DNA of 64,000 nucleotides from Dyella nitratireducens. GTDB lineage: Bacteria; Pseudomonadota; Gammaproteobacteria; Xanthomonadales; Rhodanobacteraceae. Shown one piece after another: positions 18,723 through 27,322 of the stretch (its first letter is position 1; every line of letters starts with the position of its first letter). The notes beneath the pieces are model-generated. The model searched no databases and was not told the DNA's origin. It was given only the letters and a program-made list of their open reading frames with translations. Location of the stretch: assembly GCF_014642835.1 (NCBI RefSeq), contig NZ_BMJA01000005.1:62001-126000 (forward strand), given 5' to 3'. Position numbers and translations under genes: made by a program.

Positions 18723-18860
18723 TCAAGCATCCGCACCGGGAAGCTCCACCCTGTTGAGGGGGTAGAAGGCGAGGAAATCATCAAGTGCTTTCTCAAAGTG
18801 CTCGCGGTTTTCCTTCAGCATTTCCACGGGATCGTAGAAGGAGTAATTACCGTGGCTCAT
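18723..18860 (-). CDS. Short ORF of unknown origin in the restriction-system scar
   Basis: A 45-codon frame beginning MSHGNYSFYDPVEMLKENRE and ending LPGADA. The residue mix looks like real protein, but it stops abruptly, and protein-like fragments in other frames follow (for example a stretch ending RVLNIKRAGPISLK). This may be the start of a broken gene associated with the old hsd locus. I do not recognise the family, and it may not be expressed. Confidence 0.3.
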   Translation of the reverse strand: MSHGNYSFYDPVEMLKENREHFEKALDDFLAFYPLNRVELPGADA

Positions 18861-18971
18861 GATGTTCACCACGCGTCCGTACAAGGGGGCATGTCGGCGA
18901 CAATTGATCGGGCCTCAGTCTACCGATTGTCGCCAGACTCGTGTCCCGGTTTTCCATACAGCCAACCAAAG

Positions 18972-18996
18972 AAAAACCCCGCCAGGCGGGGTTTTT
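18972..18996. terminator. Bidirectional terminator downstream of groEL
   Basis: AAAAACCCCGCC followed by GGCGGGGTTTTT, a compact GC hairpin flanked by A5 and T5 runs. It can end the groESL transcript and anything from the left. Confidence 0.88.
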
Positions 18997-19057
18997 CGTC
19001 TTACCTATCCCTCGTTTTTGCCGTTGCGCGGCTACGTTCGGGATAAACTCTGCGGCA

Positions 19058-20716
<1,659 letters not shown>

Positions 20717-20753
20717 TCAGTAATGAGGTTGCAAAGAGGGGCGGGAGAGGCGA

Positions 20754-21047
20754 TCAGCCTTCGATCACCGCGACGATGTCGTCTTCCTTCAAGAAGACCA
20801 GCTCTTCGCCGTCGATCTTGATTTCCTGGCCGGCATACTTGCCGAACAGCACGGTTTCGCCGGCCTTGACCGACATCGGGCGAACCTTGCCGTCTTCCAG
20901 GATGCGGCCTTCACCAGCGGCGATGACCTTGCCGCGGGTCTGCTTTTCGGTAGCGCTATCGGGGATGACGATGCCGCCGGCGGAGACACGCTCCTCTTCC
21001 AGGCGCTTGACGATGACGCGATCGTGCAGCGGACGCAGTTTGCTCAT
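20754..21047 (-). CDS. groES: Co-chaperonin GroES (10 kDa)
   Basis: The 97-residue lid protein of the GroEL chamber begins [19 protein letters not shown], followed by the mobile loop with [14 protein letters not shown] and the C-terminal [17 protein letters not shown]. It is first in the groESL operon. A CIRCE operator lies 70 bp upstream, so HrcA repression is expected. Confidence 0.99.
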   Translation of the reverse strand: MSKLRPLHDRVIVKRLEEERVSAGGIVIPDSATEKQTRGKVIAAGEGRILEDGKVRPMSVKAGETVLFGKYAGQEIKIDGEELVFLKEDDIVAVIEG

Positions 21048-21116
21048 GAGATGGACTCCAGCTATTGGCTTGGGATGGAAAAATGGATGACCCCCGAGCC
21101 GGCCTTGGTGCCTTTG

Positions 21117-21143
21117 TTAGCACTCGGGGTGAGCGAGTGCCAA
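21117..21143. promoter_or_regulatory. CIRCE operator (HrcA site) of groESL
   Basis: TTAGCACTC, nine bases, then GAGTGCCAA: the CIRCE inverted repeat with one mismatch from TTAGCACTC-N9-GAGTGCTAA. It stands upstream of groES. No hrcA gene lies in the window. Confidence 0.93.
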
Positions 21144-21233
21144 TTCTAGTCACCAAAAAAACCCCTGCAATAGGGGCCGGACGGGTCGTGGAACGGTTAA
21201 TGGGGGAAGCGGCAGCCCTTTCAAGGCCCGTCA

Positions 21234-21974
21234 ATGAAACGACGCGGTTTGGAAATTGGGATCGACACCAGCCGCAAAAATGCCGACGATGGCCCGTTTC
21301 CACACCAGCAGACGGGCACCCAGGCAGTGAGCAGGGACCAGACATTACGCGAGCAAATCGTCGCCTACGGCTTGAAGCTGACGCCATCGGGCCTAAGCCA
21401 GGGCACCTCCGGCAACCTGAGCGTGCGCCATGGCGATGGTTTCCTGATCACCCCCAGCGGCACCCCCTACGAGGAGATCACGCCCGAGGGTGTCGTGCAG
21501 GTGGCAATGGATGGCAACCACGCGCCCGGGCTGCGCCCGTCCAGCGAGTGGCGCTTCCACCGCGATATCTATGCCGCTCGTCCGGACGTGCATGCCGTGG
21601 TCCACGCCCATCCGCCCTATAGCACCGGGCTGGCGATGTGCCGCATGGATATCCCGGCGGCGCACTACATGATCGCAGTGAGCGGCGGTGATTCGATCCG
21701 CTGCGCCGGTTATTACACCTATGGCACGCAGGAACTCTCCGATGCCGTTGTGCAAGCGTTGGATGGCCGCCTGGCCTGCCTGCTGGCCAACCACGGCATG
21801 ATCGCCACCGGCGCCAACTTGGAACAAGCGATGTGGCGCGCCGTCGAGGTGGAAACCTTGGCCCGGCAATACACGATCGCCTTGCAAGTGGGTAAACCCG
21901 TGATGCTGCGTGACGACGAAGTCACGCAAGTGATCGAGAAATTCGGAAACTACGGATTGATGTCCCGGAAATAG
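21234..21974 (+). CDS. Class II aldolase/adducin family protein (fuculose-phosphate aldolase-like)
   Basis: The open frame gives 246 residues. The domain starts near residue 38 with REQIVAYGLKLTPSGLSQGTSGNLSVR and has the Zn ligands of the family in VVHAHPPYS and LANHGMIA. These enzymes cleave sugar phosphates such as L-fuculose-1-phosphate or methylthioribulose-type substrates; the substrate here is unknown. A GTG at 21327 would give 215 residues, nearer to the family norm. ATG 21234 has AAGG nine bases upstream, so the start is uncertain. cutA follows after 7 bp, probably co-transcribed. Confidence 0.82.
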   Translation: MKRRGLEIGIDTSRKNADDGPFPHQQTGTQAVSRDQTLREQIVAYGLKLTPSGLSQGTSGNLSVRHGDGFLITPSGTPYEEITPEGVVQVAMDGNHAPGLRPSSEWRFHRDIYAARPDVHAVVHAHPPYSTGLAMCRMDIPAAHYMIAVSGGDSIRCAGYYTYGTQELSDAVVQALDGRLACLLANHGMIATGANLEQAMWRAVEVETLARQYTIALQVGKPVMLRDDEVTQVIEKFGNYGLMSRK

Positions 21975-21981
21975 CCAAGCC

Positions 21982-22311
21982 ATGTCCGATCCGACCACTG
22001 TTCTGCTCTGCTATTGCACCTGCCCCCATGCAGCCAGCGCACAGCACCTGGCGGATGCATTGGTCGGCGAATCGTTGGCGGCCTGCGTCAATCGCATCCC
22101 CGGCATTCACTCCACCTATCGCTGGAAAGGTAAAGTCACCACGGATGTCGAAGAATTGTTGCTGATCAAGACCACCGTGGAGCGCTTCGAAGCGCTGAAA
22201 CAGCGGCTGCTCGCTTTGCATCCTTACGAACTGCCAGAGCTGATCGCCGTTCCGGTGGAACGCGGCCACACCGCCTACCTGGACTGGGTACGCGCAGCCG
22301 GTGAAGATTGA
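21982..22311 (+). CDS. cutA: CutA family divalent-cation tolerance protein
   Basis: The 109-residue trimeric CutA1-type protein has VLLCYCTCPHAASAQHLADALV, AACVNRIPGIHSTYRWKGKV and LLLIKTTVERFEAL, plus the terminal TAYLDWVRA with the conserved Tyr and Trp. Linked genetically to copper and other metal tolerance, its biochemical role is unsettled. It lies 7 bp after the aldolase gene. Its last 37 bases overlap, in convergent orientation, the cupin gene. Confidence 0.92.
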   Translation: MSDPTTVLLCYCTCPHAASAQHLADALVGESLAACVNRIPGIHSTYRWKGKVTTDVEELLLIKTTVERFEALKQRLLALHPYELPELIAVPVERGHTAYLDWVRAAGED

Positions 22312-22706
22312 GACATTGATGCATCCAGCGTCGTCAGTGCCGCCTTGGGCGTTGCGATAAAAACCACCAGGAACGTTGCAGGCTCCGTCTTGCTGGCATT
22401 GCCGCTCACGACATGATGCGCACCTGCCGGCTCGAACCAACTCTCTCCCGGTCCATAGACATGGAGCGAGCCGCCTTCGAGCTGAGTGCGGACGTGACCG
22501 GATAACACATAAGCAAAGATATCGCCGCCGTGTCGATGTGGCAGCGTGGATTGTCCGGGCGCATACGTCACCGTCACTGCATTGAGTTGGCGCCCTGGCG
22601 CTTGTGTCAGCGGCGCCGAAAGCAGCGCATGTTCTTCCGCGGCAGAACCTGCAACAGGATAGATCGCCGCAAGCGCTGCTACGGTAAGCCAATGGATCGC
22701 TCTCAT
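22275..22706 (-). CDS. Exported cupin-domain protein
   Basis: The 143-residue protein has a signal peptide (MRAIHWLTVAALAAIYPVAGSA) and one cupin barrel. Metal-binding motif 1 reads LPHRHGGDIFAYVLSG and motif 2 reads PGESWFEPAGAHH. AGGAG precedes ATG 22706. Small exported cupins bind a metal and sometimes detoxify or sense small molecules; the ligand is unknown. It is 17 bp upstream of the convergent 3' boundary with, and downstream in transcription of, the tandem TlpA-like gene, so the two are probably one unit. Its 3' end overlaps cutA. Confidence 0.82.
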   Translation of the reverse strand: MRAIHWLTVAALAAIYPVAGSAAEEHALLSAPLTQAPGRQLNAVTVTYAPGQSTLPHRHGGDIFAYVLSGHVRTQLEGGSLHVYGPGESWFEPAGAHHVVSGNASKTEPATFLVVFIATPKAALTTLDASMSQSSPAARTQSR

Positions 22707-22723
22707 CGTGCTCTCCTGGAACT

Positions 22724-23755
22724 TCACCTGGCCGCGGATTGATTGGCAGCAAGCGCTTTCAACTCATCCGGCAACTGCGGATCGACACCTTCGATACGGC
22801 GCACCACGTGTCCTTGCGCATCGATGATCAGCAAGGTCGGTACATGCATGACACAGAAGCGGCGAAACAGCGTGCCTGAGGCATCCAGCGCCAATGGCAT
22901 CGTCACATGATGTTCGCGCTGATAAGCCAGCAGATCATCCTTGCCCGCCCATAGCCCGGATGCGATACCAAGCCAACGCACCTGACTATCGCTTGATAGC
23001 GTCGCCACCTGTTCGCGCACTGCTTTGCAACTTGCCGCAAGCGCAGGCCGGCTCTCGGCGAAATAGGTTTCGCACCATGGCGAAAGGAACACCAACACGG
23101 TGGGATGTCCGTTGCCATGGTGCGCATCGAGATGAAAGGGCTCGCCGCTGAGCGTTGGCACGGTGAGATTCGCCACATGTTCGGGATCATCGTGATCCGA
23201 AACGTCGCTTGCCGCGATGGTGGCACTGGATGACGCTGTAGAAGTACGTGCCGCCAGCAGGGCAGCCGCAAGCTTTGCGTTGGCTTCGTGACCGACGAAA
23301 AGGACACGGCCATCTCGCCCGATCACTACGTGCTGCGGCGTCACGCGCAAATGAAATGCCTTACCTATCGAGCCATCGTCAAAGACGATCGGCATCTTCA
23401 GACCCATCGCCTGGCGATACTTGAGCACGTCGGCCTCGGTATCGTCGAAGCCGACATCGACCGCGATCACGGCAAGATCCGGCCCGGCATGTTGGTAGAC
23501 CTCTTTCAGATGCGGCATCTGCTCGCGGCACGGCACACACCACGTCGCCCAGAATTCCAGATACACCGCTTTCTTGCCGTAGTAGCTGGCCAGATCGATG
23601 GTCTGTCCGTCGACGGTCTTCAGCACCAGCTTCGGCGCTGCTGTGCCGACCAGGCCGCGCGCAGCAGCCTGCGCATGCTGATCACCGGTTTCCGCACACA
23701 ACGAAGTCTGGAATCCGCAAAGCAAGATCAACAAAAACAAAACAACGATACGCAC
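22724..23755 (-). CDS. Tandem TlpA/thioredoxin-like periplasmic protein, second domain lacking CxxC
   Basis: The 343-residue protein has a signal peptide and two thioredoxin-fold domains. Domain 1 (about residues 35-170) has the redox motif WCVPC (Cys73, Cys76). Domain 2 (about 195-340) has PWCETYF at the same place, so the second Cys is lost. Start is taken as GTG 23755 because AAGGAGG lies just upstream; an ATG at 23776 has no such site. It probably reduces or isomerises disulfides in the periplasm, for example in cytochrome c or copper-protein maturation. It may be co-transcribed with the cupin gene. Confidence 0.82.
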   Translation of the reverse strand: MRIVVLFLLILLCGFQTSLCAETGDQHAQAAARGLVGTAAPKLVLKTVDGQTIDLASYYGKKAVYLEFWATWCVPCREQMPHLKEVYQHAGPDLAVIAVDVGFDDTEADVLKYRQAMGLKMPIVFDDGSIGKAFHLRVTPQHVVIGRDGRVLFVGHEANAKLAAALLAARTSTASSSATIAASDVSDHDDPEHVANLTVPTLSGEPFHLDAHHGNGHPTVLVFLSPWCETYFAESRPALAASCKAVREQVATLSSDSQVRWLGIASGLWAGKDDLLAYQREHHVTMPLALDASGTLFRRFCVMHVPTLLIIDAQGHVVRRIEGVDPQLPDELKALAANQSAAR

Positions 23756-23858
23756 GACAACCTCCTTGGATGGCATGCGCACATGTTCGCGATCCGGCGG
23801 CGTCGCCTTAAGGGCCACTTTGCGGTAAATGCAGGGAGCCACCTCGTCGCCTCACCCT

Positions 23859-23937
23859 CGTCGCCCCGGCGAAAGCCGGGGCCTCGTGACTTTCACCACC
23901 AACAAGTCGCTGGACCTAGGCTTTCGCCGGGGCGACG
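23859..23937. repeat. Inverted repeat, GGCGAAAGCC family variant
   Basis: Left arm CGTCGCCCCGGCGAAAGCC (from 23859) and right arm GGCTTTCGCCGGGGCGACG (23919-23937) are perfect complements around a 41-base centre. It is a relative of the CATTCCGGCG repeats at 32652, 47281 and 55613, with CCCC/GGGG replacing ATTCC/GGAAT. It lies between the TlpA-like gene and the MocR gene. Confidence 0.75.
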
Positions 23938-23974
23938 GGTCTGAGGTTTTCCCAAATCCCGGGCAGCAAAGCGC

Positions 23975-25426
23975 TTAGCCATCCGTGAGCTCGACCAGCC
24001 GGCGAATCCCTTCGTCAATGCGTTGCACATCGGCCATGCCCAAGCCGAGCCCGATGCCGTTCACGACGCCGGGATCCAAGGCGCAGAGATTGAGCGCATC
24101 CAGGCGGATGCCGATTTTCTGCGCGCGCCCCACCAACTCAACCGCATCGATGGCAGCGGGCAGGCTCGCCGCAACATGCAGGCCAGCATCGGAAGGCCAC
24201 ATGCGAAGCTTGCCATGAGCATGCCGCTCGATAGCGTCGAGCAAGGCATCGCGCCGCTCCGCGTAGATCTTGCGCATGTGGCGCACGTGACGCACCAAAT
24301 GGCCTTCGGCGATGAAGGCAGCGAGCGCATCCTGCGCCATCACGTTGCCGTGCCAATCCGACTGATACTTCGCGCTGGCGAGCGCCGCGCGCAACCACGG
24401 CGGCACCACCGCATAACCTAAGCGCAAGGCCGGAAACAGGCATTTGGAAAACGTGCCGATGTAGCAGACGGTGTCACCGCGATCCAGCGTTTGCAGCGCA
24501 TCAAGCGGTCTGCCGCTGTAACGAAATTCGCTGTCGTAATCGTCTTCGATGATCACCGCGCCGCGCGATCGCGCAAAATCCAGCAATGCTACGCGGCGGC
24601 GCGGCGACATCACCACGCCGAGCGGAAACTGGTGCGAGGGCGTGACATAAATGATGCTCGTGTCGTCCGGCAGTTTTTCTACGGTGAGCCCTTCTTCGTC
24701 CACGGGCACGCCCACGATGCGCGCACCAGCGGCTGCGAACACTTCCTGCAGCGGCGGATAACCAGGGTCTTCCACCGCCAACACAGTGCTCCCCGGCGTC
24801 ACCAGTACACGTGCCAAGAGATCGAAGGCCTGTTGCGCACCGTTGGTGACAACCATGTCGTCAGGCTCACAAGCCACCGCGCGTGCAAACGAGATATGGC
24901 TGGCGATGGCTTCGCGTAGCGCGGGACTGCCCTGCGGGTGGCCATACAACGGCGCAGCTTTGGATAAATGGCGCAACGCACGCGCAGAAAGACGCCGCCA
25001 TACGTCGTAGGGAAACGGACGGCCGTCAGGAATGCCGAGACGAAAGTCGTAAGGGAACGCACCCAATTGCATCGGTACCGGCATCGCGTTCACGCTTCGC
25101 CAGTACGGTGCCATTCGATGCTCGTCGCGATCGGGCGTGGCGTGAGCCGGAACGGCAGGCCGTCTTGCCGCCACGTCGGCCACGAAGTTGCCGGCACCGC
25201 GCCGGGCCACGATGTAGCCCTCGCTGAGCAACAAATCGTAGGCCGCTACCACCGTGTTTCGGGACACCCCAAGGGCATCGGCCAGCGCACGCGTCGCCGG
25301 CAGCCGCAGACCGGCTTTCAGGCGCCCATCGAGGATGGCCGCATGCAATTGTCCGTGCAGCGCCGCCAGGCGCTGTCGTGAACCGCGCTCGGGCAGCTCC
25401 AGCGGAAACTCGAACGGATGATCCAT
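23975..25426 (-). CDS. MocR/PdxR-type regulator (GntR HTH + aminotransferase-like domain)
   Basis: The 483-residue regulator has an N-terminal GntR winged HTH (RLPATRALADALGVSRNTVVAAYDLL, about residues 45-70, shown only in part) and a fold-type I aminotransferase domain. That domain has the cofactor region IIEDDYDSEFRYSG and the probable PLP lysine in GTFSKCLFP. MocR proteins sense PLP or amino compounds and usually control a divergent gene. Here that is the GST gene at 25543, with a dyad between them. Start ATG 25426 gives the usual N-terminus; further upstream codons lie in the promoter region. Confidence 0.9.
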   Translation of the reverse strand: MDHPFEFPLELPERGSRQRLAALHGQLHAAILDGRLKAGLRLPATRALADALGVSRNTVVAAYDLLLSEGYIVARRGAGNFVADVAARRPAVPAHATPDRDEHRMAPYWRSVNAMPVPMQLGAFPYDFRLGIPDGRPFPYDVWRRLSARALRHLSKAAPLYGHPQGSPALREAIASHISFARAVACEPDDMVVTNGAQQAFDLLARVLVTPGSTVLAVEDPGYPPLQEVFAAAGARIVGVPVDEEGLTVEKLPDDTSIIYVTPSHQFPLGVVMSPRRRVALLDFARSRGAVIIEDDYDSEFRYSGRPLDALQTLDRGDTVCYIGTFSKCLFPALRLGYAVVPPWLRAALASAKYQSDWHGNVMAQDALAAFIAEGHLVRHVRHMRKIYAERRDALLDAIERHAHGKLRMWPSDAGLHVAASLPAAIDAVELVGRAQKIGIRLDALNLCALDPGVVNGIGLGLGMADVQRIDEGIRRLVELTDG

Positions 25427-25466
25427 AGGTTGCCAGCCCCAGAACTGGACCCATAGATTTGTTTCA

Positions 25467-25491
25467 ATGTGGTTCTTTTGCAAGTCCACAT
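25467..25491. promoter_or_regulatory. Dyad in the MocR-GST intergenic region
   Basis: ATGTGG (25467-25472) and CCACAT (25486-25491) are inverted with a 13-base gap. An outer pair, TAGGTTG near 25426 and CAACCTA near 25494, is also inverted. These are candidate binding sites for the divergent MocR regulator. Confidence 0.4.
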
Positions 25492-25542
25492 GCCAACCTA
25501 AGCTCTTCGCCCAATGAACCGCCCCTTTCGAGGCCGCACGCC

Positions 25543-26241
25543 ATGATCGACCTGTATTTCTCCCCGACACCAAACGGCCTGAAGGCCAAGCTGTTCATGG
25601 AAGAGGCCGGGTTGCCTTACCGCCTTGTGCCGGTGGCGCTGAGCAAGGGCGAGCAGTTCAAGCCGGAATTTCTCGCCATTTCACCGAACAACAAGATCCC
25701 CGCCATCGTCGATCACGAACCGGCCGGCGGCGGCGCACCGATCACGCTGTTCGAATCGGGCGCGATCATGCTGTATCTGGCGGAGAAAACCGGACGCCTG
25801 ATTCCACGTGACGCCCACGGCCGTGCCGAGGTATTGCAATGGCTGTTCTGGCAGATGGCCGGCCTGGGGCCCATGGCCGGGCAGATCGGCCACTTCAACG
25901 TCTATGCACCTGAGAAGGTGCCATACGCCATCGACCGCTACACCCGCGAAACCAGCCGTCTGTATGGGGTGCTCAATCAGCGGCTGGTGGATCGCCCGTT
26001 CATTGCCGGCGAATTCTCGATCGCCGATATCGCCTGTTACCCATGGATCGTTCCGTACGAAGCACATGGACAGAACCTCGCCGAATTTCCCCACCTGAAG
26101 CGTTGGTTCGAAAGCATGGCGGCGCGGCCGGCCACCGTGCGCACGTACGAAGGCGTCGAGAATGTTTATGCACCCAAGCAGGCAATATCGGAAGAAGAAC
26201 GCGACGTGCTGTTCAAGCAGGGCGCAAAAGCCCGCGCCTGA
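25543..26241 (+). CDS. Glutathione S-transferase family protein (YfcG-like)
   Basis: The 232-residue protein has a thioredoxin-like N-terminal domain with DLYFSPTPNGLKAKLF and the glutathione-binding NNKIPAIVDHE and FESGAIMLYLAE. An alpha-helical C-terminal domain contains QMAGLGPMAGQIGHF and ADIACYPWI. This matches the YfcG/Nu group, which shows disulfide-bond oxidoreductase activity rather than classical conjugation. ATG 25543 fits the family N-terminus. It is divergent from the MocR regulator, which may control it. Confidence 0.9.
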   Translation: MIDLYFSPTPNGLKAKLFMEEAGLPYRLVPVALSKGEQFKPEFLAISPNNKIPAIVDHEPAGGGAPITLFESGAIMLYLAEKTGRLIPRDAHGRAEVLQWLFWQMAGLGPMAGQIGHFNVYAPEKVPYAIDRYTRETSRLYGVLNQRLVDRPFIAGEFSIADIACYPWIVPYEAHGQNLAEFPHLKRWFESMAARPATVRTYEGVENVYAPKQAISEEERDVLFKQGAKARA

Positions 26242-26342
26242 GCGCACCGCATCACGTCCATCCGTCGCCCCAAAGGCTACTGACAGGTCCTGTCATCGCC
26301 CGGGTTTAGGGTTGATTGCCCGCCTCTACGAGTGCCTACGCC

Positions 26343-27248
26343 ATGAAAAAGTCCGACGTCACCGCACTGATCTTGCTCGGCGCCCTGTGGGGGGCGTCGT
26401 TCCTGTTCATGCGCATGGGTGCAGCGCAATTCGGGAGCATGGCGTTGGCAGGCATGCGGGCGATCGGGGCAGCGGTATGTTCGCTGCCGTTGCTGCTGTC
26501 GCGCGAGCGGCTTGCCGAATTACGGGCGAACTGGCGTTCGGTGGCGCTGATCGGCCTGGCCAATTCGGCGCTGCCGTTCGTGCTGTTTTCCTACGCAGCG
26601 CAGAGCTTGCCCGCCGGCCTTTCGGCGATCTTCGATGCGATAGCCCCGCTGCTGGTGGCCTTGTCCGGCTGGCTGTGGCTGAGCGAGCGGCTGAATGCGA
26701 TGCAAGCCAGCGGCCTGGTGATCGGCATGAGCGGCGTGGTGTGGCTGATCGGCGGCAGCATGGGCTTCGGGCATGGTGGCGCATCCATCGGCTGGGCCAT
26801 GGCGGCGTGCGTGGGTGCGAACGTCTGCTACACCTTCGGCGCGCACTACAGCCATCGACGCGTGCAGAGCGTTTCGCCCCTGACGGTAGCCATCGGCAGC
26901 CAGGTGGCCGCCGCGGTGATGCTGCTCCCTTCCACGGTATGGCTATGGCCCGCCACATCACCCTCGCTGCAAGCATGGGTGGCGATGTTCGGACTGGCCG
27001 CGGGATGCACAACGTTCGCCTACGTGCTGTTCTACCGTCTGCTGGCGCGCATCGGTTCGACGCGAGCGATGGCGGTGCTGTATCTGATCCCGGTATTCGG
27101 CGTGGTGTGGGGCGCGGTGTTCCTGCACGAAACGGTGACGATGGCGATGGCCGGCGGATGCATCGTTATCCTGCTCGGCGTGGCACTCACCACCGGCGTG
27201 TTGCGGATTCGTGCTGCGGCACCCTCGCCGCTGAATGCGGTCGAATAG
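26343..27248 (+). CDS. EamA/DMT-superfamily transporter
   Basis: The 301-residue inner-membrane protein has about ten helices in two EamA repeats. It starts KKSDVTALILLGALWGASFLF, with the typical W-G-x-x-F signature, and continues with SALPFVLFSYAAQSLPAGLSA; the second half has CTTFAYVLFYRLLARIG. Family members export amino acids, nucleotides or drugs; the substrate is unknown. ATG 26343 is chosen for its position at the first helix. It stands 101 bp after the GST gene. Confidence 0.88.
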   Translation: MKKSDVTALILLGALWGASFLFMRMGAAQFGSMALAGMRAIGAAVCSLPLLLSRERLAELRANWRSVALIGLANSALPFVLFSYAAQSLPAGLSAIFDAIAPLLVALSGWLWLSERLNAMQASGLVIGMSGVVWLIGGSMGFGHGGASIGWAMAACVGANVCYTFGAHYSHRRVQSVSPLTVAIGSQVAAAVMLLPSTVWLWPATSPSLQAWVAMFGLAAGCTTFAYVLFYRLLARIGSTRAMAVLYLIPVFGVVWGAVFLHETVTMAMAGGCIVILLGVALTTGVLRIRAAAPSPLNAVE

Positions 27249-27322
27249 GCTCCAGCCTCCAACCCGAGCTGGTCCATAATCCTTCATCGCGCCCCGCGCG
27301 ATCCCCACAGCTTGGAGTTGGA

